From: Lentimicrobium saccharophilum
GTDB taxonomy: Bacteria; Bacteroidota; Bacteroidia; Bacteroidales; Lentimicrobiaceae
Assembly (NCBI RefSeq): GCF_001192835.1
Contig: NZ_DF968182.1
Location: 1,118,968-1,182,967, forward strand
DNA length: 64,000 bases
Reading direction: 5' to 3'
The position numbers and the translations under genes are program-made. Positions 33,933 through 40,770 of this stretch are shown piece by piece. Position 1 is the first letter of the stretch, and every line of letters starts with the position of its first letter. A model generated the notes under the pieces. It did not search any database and was not told where the DNA came from. It worked only from the letters and a program-made list of their open reading frames with translations.

Positions 33933-34970
33933 TTACATATCCTTCATCTGTTCATCCAGACGATTCTGCTGAGACAAGCGCTGTTCAAGAAGCAGAATAT
34001 ATTGCCGTGCCTTTTTCAATCCGTGTTGTTTCCATGCCCGGTTTGCCCATTCCAGCGCGAGGGGCAGGTTACCCTCAACTTCGCTGGCAAGGGCCATATT
34101 ATAGCATGCCCGGCCGGCCACTTTCTCATCTGAACTCACTGCATATTTCTGCCAGATCTGAATGGCATCGTTCCATCTGTCCCTTTTTACATATCCGGTA
34201 GCAATCTTAAAGTCATCATTTGCTTTTCTGAAGTAGGAACGATGCTCGGCTACCCAGGTCGGTGAAATCCTTCTGGCATACTCCCTGCCCGAAAAGAAAC
34301 CTGACTCATTGATAGCCCTTCTTTTGGAAGGCAGTTTAGCCAACACCTGTTCAGGGGTATCCCCCTGTTCACTCCACCGCATTTCATCATTAAAAGCATT
34401 GCGGTCAACAATCTGATGATCAGCGGGCTTATAAATCGTCCAGCCTGATCTTACATTCATTCTGAGGTCGGCATAATACTCCTTAACAATTACTTTTTTC
34501 TTATCCACAACCCTTTCCACATCTGCTGACCTTTTGCGAATGTCGGTATCGGAGTCAAATGATTCCAGGGCAATCAGCGCATCCAGCCGGAATCTTTCGC
34601 AGAGTTCATCCACCTGATTCCAGTCGAGGTAAGGGGGCCACTCACGGGTACCGGTTCCGGGGAGTTCAACCCCTTCAATGACAACGGCAGTGAAGCGCGG
34701 GCCATTGTTCAGCCCTGAAGCCAATCCTTTCAGCGTTTCCTGAGACCCTTCCCGGTCGGCACCGATTGACTCTCCGGTTACAAATCCTTCAAGAACATTC
34801 TTAAATCCTTGTCCCTTCCCGGGCAAAGACCGGTTTATAATTCCGACCTGCCTGATATCAGACGGAAGGTTAATATCTGCCGGCTTCAGAATCTGCATCT
34901 GATGCGATGATGTCCGGCAGGATGCGGAAACTATTGCCAATAAAAGGATAACGGGATAGATTTTCCTCAT
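33933..34970 (-). CDS. DUF6340 family lipoprotein
   Basis: A 345-residue protein. The N-terminus has a signal sequence with a lipobox-like SASC at residues 15-18. A central region with VGIINRSLPG and LDALIALESFD follows, then a C-terminal TPR-like helical part (WNDAIQIWQKYAVSS, ACYNMALASEVEGNLPLALEWANRAW). DUF6340 proteins are known only from Bacteroidota and have no assigned function. A TAAATTTG -7 box lies 60 bp upstream and a strong terminator follows, so it is monocistronic. Confidence 0.78.
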   Translation of the reverse strand: MRKIYPVILLLAIVSASCRTSSHQMQILKPADINLPSDIRQVGIINRSLPGKGQGFKNVLEGFVTGESIGADREGSQETLKGLASGLNNGPRFTAVVIEGVELPGTGTREWPPYLDWNQVDELCERFRLDALIALESFDSDTDIRKRSADVERVVDKKKVIVKEYYADLRMNVRSGWTIYKPADHQIVDRNAFNDEMRWSEQGDTPEQVLAKLPSKRRAINESGFFSGREYARRISPTWVAEHRSYFRKANDDFKIATGYVKRDRWNDAIQIWQKYAVSSDEKVAGRACYNMALASEVEGNLPLALEWANRAWKQHGLKKARQYILLLEQRLSQQNRLDEQMKDM

Positions 34971-35030
34971 AATTTTTATAATTTAAGATTTACATATTGA
35001 ATTAAAAATATCTCTTACCAACTACTATAC

Positions 35031-35038
35031 CAAATTTA
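35031..35038 (-). promoter_or_regulatory. -7 box of the DUF6340 gene
   Basis: The minus strand reads TAAATTTG, about 60 bp before the ATG at 34970. Confidence 0.5.
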
Positions 35039-35109
35039 CGCTAACTAAAGGAAAATTATACAGGCAAATGCAAATCATTGTTGTCCGGAAAAAACCGGAT
35101 AATGAACTT

Positions 35110-35147
35110 AGAGATTCTTCGCTCCACGATGTTACGCTCAGAAAGAC
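35110..35147 (-). repeat. Inverted, interrupted copy of the element repeated at 35207-35338
   Basis: It contains AGATTCTTCGCT and ACGCTCAGAAAGAC, which are the reverse complement of the AGTCTTTCTGAGCGTTAGCG and AAGAATCT parts of the downstream repeats, with about nine extra bases between them. The motif resembles a short intergenic repeat found in many environmental bacterial genomes. Confidence 0.55.
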
Positions 35148-35163
35148 AATGTTTTAGGATTCA

Positions 35164-35210
35164 AAGGAGGGGGCTTGGTGGCGGCTTCGCCGCCACCAAG
35201 CCCCCTCCTT
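35164..35210. repeat. Perfect 22-bp stem, 3-nt loop hairpin
   Basis: The left arm (35164-35185) and right arm (35189-35210) are exact reverse complements around TTC; the core is GGCTTGGTGGCGGC. Twenty-two perfect base pairs far exceed a normal terminator. After the right arm comes AAAAAAC on the plus strand; the minus strand also lacks a T tract. It may be a mobile hairpin or an extragenic palindrome. Confidence 0.7.
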
Positions 35211-35338
35211 AAAAAACACATGCAAATTGCAGTCTTTCTGAGCGTTAGCGAAGAATCTCATGCTTTTTCCCGCCTTAAAAAACACATGCAAATTGCAGTC
35301 TTTCTGAGCGTTAGCGAAGAATCTCATGCTTTTTCCCG
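35207..35338 (+). repeat. 66-bp tandem duplication, two exact copies
   Basis: Units 35207-35272 and 35273-35338 are identical. Each starts CCTTAAAAAACACATGC, contains TCTTTCTGAGCGTTAGCG and AAGAATCTCATGC, and ends CTTTTTCCCG. The first copy begins inside the right arm of the perfect hairpin. Exact identity indicates a recent duplication. Confidence 0.85.
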
Positions 35339-35418
35339 GACAATAGTGAATGCAAATAAATTAAGGGAGAAATTTAAACTGAATAAAAAATATTCTTTGT
35401 GAATAAGAAATCCTTTTG

Positions 35419-35426
35419 TACTTTTG
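35419..35426 (+). promoter_or_regulatory. -7 box of tRNA-Ser
   Basis: TACTTTTG ends 10 bases before the first base of the tRNA, fitting a Bacteroidota promoter with a short leader. Confidence 0.6.
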
Positions 35427-35436
35427 CACTCCGTTT

Positions 35437-35523
35437 GGTGAGGTGGGTGAGTGGCTTAAACCAACAGTTTGCTAAACTGTCGTACTGGAAACGGTACCGG
35501 GGGTTCGAATCCCCCCTTCACCG
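35437..35523 (+). tRNA. tRNA-Ser, anticodon GCT
   Basis: The 87-nt gene has a 7-bp acceptor stem (GGTGAGG with CTTCACC, one G-T pair) and an anticodon arm ACAGT-TTGCTAA-ACTGT giving GCT. A long variable arm (GTACTGGAAACGGTAC) typical of serine tRNA and a T arm GGGGG-TTCGAAT-CCCCC follow. The discriminator is G; CCA is not encoded. It reads AGC/AGU codons. Confidence 0.95.
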
Positions 35524-35527
35524 CAAA

Positions 35528-35552
35528 GAGGATGAAAGTCCTCATTTTTTTT
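35528..35552 (+). terminator. Terminator between tRNA-Ser and tRNA-Pro
   Basis: GAGGA-TGAAAG-TCCTC followed by ATTTTTTTT begins five bases after the tRNA-Ser discriminator base. Confidence 0.8.
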
Positions 35553-35560
35553 AAATTCAG

Positions 35561-35635
35561 CGGGGTGTAGCGCAGTCCGGTTAGCGCACCTGGTTTGGGA
35601 CCAGGGGGTCGATGGTTCGAATCCATTCACCCCGA
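35561..35635 (+). tRNA. tRNA-Pro, anticodon TGG
   Basis: The 75-nt gene has a perfect acceptor stem (CGGGGTG with CACCCCG), a D arm GCGC...GCGC, an anticodon arm CCTGG-TTTGGGA-CCAGG giving TGG, and a T arm GATGG-TTCGAAT-CCATT (one G-T pair). The discriminator is A; CCA is not encoded. Confidence 0.95.
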
Positions 35636-35643
35636 CGCAAAAA

Positions 35644-35677
35644 GGAAGTTGTCTGATAAAGGCAGCTTCTTTTTTTT
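35644..35677 (+). terminator. Terminator after tRNA-Pro
   Basis: A 9-bp stem (GAAGTTGTC with GGCAGCTTC, two G-T pairs) and a TGATAAA loop are followed by eight T (T70-T77 of the 35601 block). Confidence 0.85.
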
Positions 35678-35684
35678 GACATGT

Positions 35685-35740
35685 CACCTGGTTTGGCCCC
35701 GCCACGGCAGGGGATGGTTCAAATCCATTCACCCCGACGC
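35685..35740 (+). pseudogene. Decayed 3' half of a second tRNA-Pro
   Basis: CACCTGGTTTGG and GATGGTTCAAATCCATTC plus ACCCCGACGC match the anticodon arm and T/acceptor arm of the tRNA-Pro 50 bp upstream with one mismatch in the last 28 bases. The middle, including the anticodon, is replaced (CCCCGCCACGGCAGGG), and the 5' half is missing. The similarity continues downstream into AGTTGTCCGATA, which matches the terminator stem of the intact gene, so this is a decayed tandem duplicate. Confidence 0.75.
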
Positions 35741-35825
35741 CAATAGTTGTCCGATACTGTTAAACTTTTTTTTCAGGAATTTTTCAATATACAATTATCC
35801 CCGCAATGGAAACCCCTGCATATCA

Positions 35826-35863
35826 ATAAAAAAAACCGCCTCCCATGGGACCAGGAGACGGTT
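35826..35863 (-). terminator. Terminator of the TonB-receptor transcript
   Basis: The plus strand shows AACCGCCTCC and GGAGACGGTT (one mismatch) preceded by a run of A. On the minus strand this is a stem followed by TTTTTTTT. It lies about 90 bp after the TonB receptor stop. Confidence 0.75.
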
Positions 35864-35952
35864 GTCGGAAAATTAACACACACAAATCTTCATAAACAGA
35901 AGCACATTACAGCCATCAAAATCCGTTACATGCTTTCTGCCTGCGCGGGAAA

Positions 35953-38250
35953 TCAATTCAGCAGATTGCCGATTTTAATCCCGATCGAAAAACTTCTCGG
36001 GTAAGACGGGCCATAAATATATCCGGCATCCCTGAATTCTCCCTGATCGAAATCTTTCTGAAATGAATTAAACAGGTTTTGTATCCCGGCATAACCCTGG
36101 ATACGGGTATCCCCCGACAGCCTGGTTGTATAACTCAGCTTCAGCGAGAGATCAAAGAAAGGATTTGTTTCTTTCAGCAGGTCATTTTCAATGTACCCGG
36201 CATAATGCGGCATGATCATGCTGCCGGTATAGCTTCCGGTAACAGAAAGTCCGACCCTTTTTAAGGGACTAGCTGTGAAGGTAAAATAACCGTAATGATC
36301 GGGCGAACGCAGGAGGCCTTCAACGGTTCCGGCATCCGGATCGTCAGACCATTCAAGAGGATCAGCATATTTGCTCTTCTGGAAAGTAAAGCCGAGCTGC
36401 AGTTGCGTTCTGGATGAAAAAGCAGTCCGCATTTCAAGATTCAGCCCCCTGACCACGGCACCCGAGCCGTTGCGACGTTCAAGCAACTTATTGCCGTATG
36501 CGTCCATGCCAATTTCAGCAACAAAAAACACATCATCAAGGTGGGTGTTGAATGCCTCTGCCAGCGCATTCACCCTGACTTCGCCAATACTGAAGTAATA
36601 ATCGAAGGAGCCGCTTACGCTTTGAGACTTTTCTGTTTTAAGATCTTCCGCCAGTTGTATCAGCATCACTTCGCCCCCTACCGCGAGAATGTGGAGGTCC
36701 TCATCAAACGCCTGGGGCGCCCTGAATCCCGTACTGTATGAAACCCGTCCGTAAAGGTTTTCATTGAATGCATAGCGAAAATTGGCACGCGGGCTGAATA
36801 CAGGATTCTCGATCAGGTTGTGCTTATCCAGTCTGGCCCCGAGCAAAAGGCTGATTTTATGATTCTTCCATTCATTCTGAACAAAAACGCCGCCTACGTT
36901 GGTTTCCTGCAGCAGGTCCCTATCGTACCCGGGCATCATATCATGCAGCCGGTTGTGGTTAAACTCCATCCCGGCGGTGAACTGTGAAGGCATGAACAGC
37001 ACTTTGGTTATTTCCTGACTTACCTGCAATCCTGCACTGGCCGAAAGGTCATCGGTTGTGCCGTAAGCGTTGGGATCCATGCCTGCTCCGTAATAGCTTT
37101 CGCGGGCGATGTGTTGAACGGCGCCGTAAACTTCAAATTTGCGGGTGCGGTCTTTCGAGAACAACAGGTATGCAAGACTTCCCCCGTTGAACTGATGCTC
37201 CGTTTGCTCAGTGATATCGGTTTCGTGCGGTTGCAGATCGAATTTGTTGCCACCCCGCCGGAATTCCCTGAGGTTATGGTATTCCATGGTAAGTTTGCTT
37301 TGGTCGGTCAACCGCTGATAAGCCCTGAAGCCAAGGCTGTTGGCTTTAACCAGACCTATTTCAGAGTAGCCGTCACCATTGGCATCGTAATGACCGCGGT
37401 TTCTGTATGATGAATGCAGGAAGATACCGGATTTATGATCCCCGCTCACCAGTGCCCCATTCAGGTTGGTTGTGTGATCAGGGGTCGTTCCACCGATTGA
37501 GGTAAAATTATGACCAATGCTGAAGGTATTGACTACAGGCTCACGGGTAATAATATTTACTGTTCCGGCAATGGCATTGGATCCGTATAACGCTGATCCG
37601 CCGCCGCGAAGTATCTCCACCCGTTCGATCATGGATACCGGAATCTGTTCAATGCCGTAGACGCTGCCAAGGGCGCTGAACACAGGCCTGCTGTCGATGA
37701 GAATCTGCGAATACTGGCCTTCAAGTCCATTGATACGAACCTGCTGAAAACCGCAGTTCTGGCAATTGTTCTCCACCCTTAACCCAGGCTGAAAACCAAG
37801 ACTTTGAGAGAGACAAACCGCATTGGTATTCTCCAGCATTTTTTGTCCGATTACGTTGACTATGGCCGGCGTTTCGCGCCGGTTGGATTCATTGCGGTTA
37901 GCGCTGACCACCAGTTCATTCAGCTGAATAATATCTTCCTCCAGTTCAATTGTCAGCTGGTTATCAGTTCCGGGTTTTATATCAATTTCAAGATCCCGGG
38001 GAGTATACCCCACTCCCTGTACCCTGATGACTGATTTGCCGGCAGGCATCCCGTTCAGGGTGAATTCTCCATTAACCCCGGTTACAGTGCCAATCGTGGT
38101 ACCTTTTAAAGAAATTGTAATATAAGGCAAAGAATCCCCGGCATTTTTACTCAGGATTTTCCCCGAGAAACTGTATCCTGAAGGCGGAGCCTGAGAGAGT
38201 GAAAGCAGCGGGAAGAGAATTGCTATCAGATAGAGGTTGAGTTTTTTCAT
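35953..38250 (-). CDS. TonB-dependent outer-membrane receptor
   Basis: A 765-residue receptor. A signal peptide (residues 1-20) is followed by a carboxypeptidase D-like regulatory domain (about 25-105: FSGKILSKNAGDSLPY, GEFTLNGMPAG) and a plug (about 120-240: IVNVIGQKML, NCQNCGFQQVRINGLEG, MIERVEILRGGGSALYGSNA). A 22-strand beta-barrel ends in the usual aromatic-rich terminus (RSFSIGIKIGNLLN). A CxxC (NCQNC) in the plug is notable. It probably imports a metal, metal complex or cobalamin-like ligand; the His-rich protein encoded just upstream supports a metal. ATG 38250 puts the signal peptide at the start. Confidence 0.9.
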   Translation of the reverse strand: MKKLNLYLIAILFPLLSLSQAPPSGYSFSGKILSKNAGDSLPYITISLKGTTIGTVTGVNGEFTLNGMPAGKSVIRVQGVGYTPRDLEIDIKPGTDNQLTIELEEDIIQLNELVVSANRNESNRRETPAIVNVIGQKMLENTNAVCLSQSLGFQPGLRVENNCQNCGFQQVRINGLEGQYSQILIDSRPVFSALGSVYGIEQIPVSMIERVEILRGGGSALYGSNAIAGTVNIITREPVVNTFSIGHNFTSIGGTTPDHTTNLNGALVSGDHKSGIFLHSSYRNRGHYDANGDGYSEIGLVKANSLGFRAYQRLTDQSKLTMEYHNLREFRRGGNKFDLQPHETDITEQTEHQFNGGSLAYLLFSKDRTRKFEVYGAVQHIARESYYGAGMDPNAYGTTDDLSASAGLQVSQEITKVLFMPSQFTAGMEFNHNRLHDMMPGYDRDLLQETNVGGVFVQNEWKNHKISLLLGARLDKHNLIENPVFSPRANFRYAFNENLYGRVSYSTGFRAPQAFDEDLHILAVGGEVMLIQLAEDLKTEKSQSVSGSFDYYFSIGEVRVNALAEAFNTHLDDVFFVAEIGMDAYGNKLLERRNGSGAVVRGLNLEMRTAFSSRTQLQLGFTFQKSKYADPLEWSDDPDAGTVEGLLRSPDHYGYFTFTASPLKRVGLSVTGSYTGSMIMPHYAGYIENDLLKETNPFFDLSLKLSYTTRLSGDTRIQGYAGIQNLFNSFQKDFDQGEFRDAGYIYGPSYPRSFSIGIKIGNLLN

Positions 38251-38339
38251 AAGTTTATTAATGTCAGTTAGGGAAAGTAATCTGCACATATCACCCGGGA
38301 TATTCAGCATATCCGGTTCCATGCAGGGGAGTCAATCAA

Positions 38340-38714
38340 TTAATTTCCGGCGGGAGGAGCGCGCAAACCATTGCCAATGAGCAGAACCTGAGCATGCAGA
38401 GGGATATTCTCCATTACAGATTGCTCAGCAACAGGCAAAAAGCAAACAGGCTGAGGTTGAAAAACAACCGGGGGTAGTTCAAACGCATTGTCATTTACTG
38501 TAAGAAACAGAGAGCCCGGATGGTGCTGATGCTGTTTGAACGGAGCATCGGGATTATCGTCAGAGAAAGGATGCGAATGGACCATTACCATTCCGTCGAC
38601 GATATGCCTGTGCCGGTAGTTAAAATTGACCGAAAAGTAGAAACCTAACAGCAGAATCATCAGGAAACTGATGAAGACTTTTATGATTGCTGCCGCAGGT
38701 CTGATTCTGTTCAT
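38340..38714 (-). CDS. His-rich membrane-anchored protein, putative metal binder
   Basis: A 124-residue protein with one N-terminal membrane segment (residues 8-28) and a short external part. The region after the helix is very rich in His (YRHRHIVDG, MVHSHPF, KQHQHHPG): nine His within about 35 residues. The C-terminal half is hydrophobic/proline-rich without motif. It lies 89 bp upstream of the TonB receptor on the same strand, behind its own promoter. I infer a role in handling the metal imported by the receptor or sensing it. No named family was recognised. Confidence 0.65.
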   Translation of the reverse strand: MNRIRPAAAIIKVFISFLMILLLGFYFSVNFNYRHRHIVDGMVMVHSHPFSDDNPDAPFKQHQHHPGSLFLTVNDNAFELPPVVFQPQPVCFLPVAEQSVMENIPLHAQVLLIGNGLRAPPAGN

Positions 38715-38718
38715 GGCG

Positions 38719-38726
38719 CAAAAGTA
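38719..38726 (-). promoter_or_regulatory. -7 box upstream of the His-rich protein/TonB receptor pair
   Basis: The minus strand reads TACTTTTG followed by CGCC and the ATG at 38714, so transcription would start at or almost at the start codon (leaderless or very short leader). Confidence 0.55.
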
Positions 38727-38960
38727 GACCGGTTCGGTGGAGTACACAATAGCCAGAAGTGGGTATTTTCGTCTATTATGAACATAGTTTTATAACAATT
38801 TAGAGTTCTCTTGCCTGACATCCATCAAACAAATGCCATTCCCTGTCCGGATGTGAACATTTTTTAGTTGAAGCAACAATAAATACAACTACTTAATGCC
38901 TGAATATCTGTATCTTAAAAAGAATGGCACATTTTTTATATTAGTTTAAAAAATACAATT

Positions 38961-40022
38961 ATGAAAAAGGTCATTCTAACACTATTGCCTGTGTTAATAT
39001 TTGCGTTGCTCGGAAGCGCCTGTACAACCTTTTTTCTGAAAAACAATGACAGTAAAATGATTTTCGGAAGAAACTTCGATTTTCCGGCAGGACAGGGGCA
39101 TATCCAGATCAATCAGCGGGGCGTGATAAAATCGGCGTTTATCGCACCTCCCGAGAAAAAGTTTCAGTGGATATCGGAATATGGCAGTATTTCTTTCAAT
39201 CAAAACGGCAGGGAATTTCCCTATGGAGGAATGAATGAAGCCGGTCTTGTTATTGAACAGATGTGGCTCGAGGAAAGCGTTTACCCTGAGTATGATGAGA
39301 GAAAGGCCCTCACTGAGCTGCAATGGATACAATATCAGCTCGACAAAGCCGGCAGTGTTGAAGAAGTTATTGCCAGTGATAAATACTTAAGAATATCGTT
39401 TACCTCTGTCGCGAAACTTCATTTCCTGGTGGCTGATGCAAGCGGGAATTCCGCAGTAATTGAGTATTTAAACGGCAGAATGTCGGTGAAAACGGGAGAT
39501 TCCCTGCCTTATCCTGTGCTGGCTAATTCTGGTTACAGCACATCGCTTGATTATAAAAAACAGAAAGAAACAGGCGCTGACGTCACATATTCACCCATGG
39601 AAGAAAACTCTTCAGGACGATTTTTGACTGCTTCACGGATGATTTCCGGTGATACTCCCCGGGATACGGATCTTATTGATTATGGATTCAGCATTTTGAA
39701 CGCCGTTGCCCAGGGCCTTGCCACCCAGTGGAGTATCATTTATGACCTGACCGACAGGAAAATTTATTACCGGACCCATCAAAATGCGGAAACCAGAAGA
39801 ATAGATTTCAACACTTTTCATTATAACTGCAGCGGAAATTATCTGTTTATTGACATTGACCAGCAGAACAATGCACCGGCAGATTTCTTGGCCCTGGATT
39901 TCCTGAGGAATTTTGATCTGATCAATTCAGTCTGTAACGATGTGGAATTCCTGAGTAATATTCCCGGTGAGTATCGGAAAGCCACGGCCGGTGTATTCCT
40001 GGATTCGGTCTGCGCTGAATAG
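38961..40022 (+). CDS. Exported Ntn hydrolase, choloylglycine hydrolase/penicillin acylase family
   Basis: A 353-residue linear-amide hydrolase. A signal peptide of 20 residues ends in GSA, and the next residue Cys21 (CTTFFLKN) is the N-terminal nucleophile of the family, so signal cleavage also activates the enzyme. Further family elements are GRNFDFPAGQGH, PYGGMNEAGLVIEQMW and the late TQWSIIYDLTDRKIYYRT strand pair. Substrates could be bile-salt-like amides, N-acyl amino acids or beta-lactams; the sequence does not decide. It is transcribed alone, divergent from the His-rich gene. Confidence 0.85.
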   Translation: MKKVILTLLPVLIFALLGSACTTFFLKNNDSKMIFGRNFDFPAGQGHIQINQRGVIKSAFIAPPEKKFQWISEYGSISFNQNGREFPYGGMNEAGLVIEQMWLEESVYPEYDERKALTELQWIQYQLDKAGSVEEVIASDKYLRISFTSVAKLHFLVADASGNSAVIEYLNGRMSVKTGDSLPYPVLANSGYSTSLDYKKQKETGADVTYSPMEENSSGRFLTASRMISGDTPRDTDLIDYGFSILNAVAQGLATQWSIIYDLTDRKIYYRTHQNAETRRIDFNTFHYNCSGNYLFIDIDQQNNAPADFLALDFLRNFDLINSVCNDVEFLSNIPGEYRKATAGVFLDSVCAE

Positions 40023-40055
40023 GAACCTCAGGGAGTGCTTCCCGGATTGAGCTGA

Positions 40056-40616
40056 TCAGAATCCGCTGACTTCTCTGAACTCTCCTGCACTCAGGATCCC
40101 CAGCCTAACCTGATCAACCCGGACCCTGACAAGTCTCAATGTCGGAAATCCGGCAGCTGCGGTCATCTTCCTGATCTGCCTGTTTTTACCCTCTGTAAGG
40201 GTTATCGAAATCCATGAAGTCGGCCCGTGCCGGTCATCACGGATTTTCTTTACCCTCGGAGGAAATTCAGGATCAGGAATAAGCTCCGCCCTGCAGGGCA
40301 GCGTCATGTATTTCTTGCCGCGGATTCCTATTTCAACCCCGTTTCTTAATTTATCCAATCCAGCTTCGCCGATCAATCCATCCAGCTGGACATAATACTC
40401 CTTTTCCTTATCTTTTGCCCTCATCAAATCGCAGAGTTTGCCATCTGTTGTTAACAGCAGCAAGCCTTCGCTGTCCTCATCCAGTCTGCCGACCGGCATA
40501 GTTCCTTCCGGAAAATCGTATATTTCTCCAAGCACCTTCTTCCAGTCGTGCTCACAACGAAACTGGCTCAGATAACCGTATGGTTTATGGAGAATGAAAT
40601 GCCTTTGGATTGTCAT
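40056..40616 (-). CDS. rRNA pseudouridine synthase, RluE-like
   Basis: A 186-residue RsuA-family synthase without an S4 domain. The catalytic aspartate is in PVGRLDEDSEGLLLLT (near residue 44). Others are the KEYYVQLDG strand and TLTEGKNRQIRKMTAAAGFPTLRLVRVRV split over the second half. The short form lacking S4 and the motif spacing match RluE, which modifies 23S rRNA U2457 in Escherichia coli. ATG 40616 fits both the family start and a TAGCTTTG -7 box just upstream. Confidence 0.85.
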   Translation of the reverse strand: MTIQRHFILHKPYGYLSQFRCEHDWKKVLGEIYDFPEGTMPVGRLDEDSEGLLLLTTDGKLCDLMRAKDKEKEYYVQLDGLIGEAGLDKLRNGVEIGIRGKKYMTLPCRAELIPDPEFPPRVKKIRDDRHGPTSWISITLTEGKNRQIRKMTAAAGFPTLRLVRVRVDQVRLGILSAGEFREVSGF

Positions 40617-40630
40617 AATTATTTCCTTTG

Positions 40631-40638
40631 CAAAGCTA
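40631..40638 (-). promoter_or_regulatory. -7 box of the RluE-like gene
   Basis: The minus strand reads TAGCTTTG, 14 bp before the ATG at 40616. Confidence 0.5.
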
Positions 40639-40770
40639 AGCCTTATCATTAGGAGGGCAAAGCAAAAATTTTGCTCCTGAAAATAACCATTCACAAAGCT
40701 TTCAGGAGAATACAGGACCAGATTTCTCCATTATTCCATATCTTTACGGACTTCAAATAATGAATACCGC

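Larger units (their letters stand above)
34971..35436. other. Repeat-rich intergenic island
   Basis: A 466-bp region without a gene. It contains the DUF6340 promoter, an inverted copy of a TCTGAGCG...GAAGAATCT element (35110-35147), a 47-nt perfect hairpin (35164-35210), a 66-bp tandem duplication (35207-35338) and the tRNA-Ser promoter. Confidence 0.6.

Noticed and set aside
35175-35402. 75-codon plus-strand frame in the repeat island
   Set aside because: It consists of two exact copies of the 66-bp repeat translated in tandem plus the right part of the perfect hairpin; no start context or family resemblance.
35472-35732. 86-codon minus-strand frame
   Set aside because: It is antisense to both tRNA genes and the decayed tRNA copy; the protein repeats itself only because the tRNA sequence is repeated.
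35561-35740. attL/attR pair of an integrative element at tRNA-Pro
   Set aside because: Only 50 bp separate the copies, no integrase gene is present, and the duplicated stretch continues past the tRNA end into the terminator, which fits tandem duplication better.
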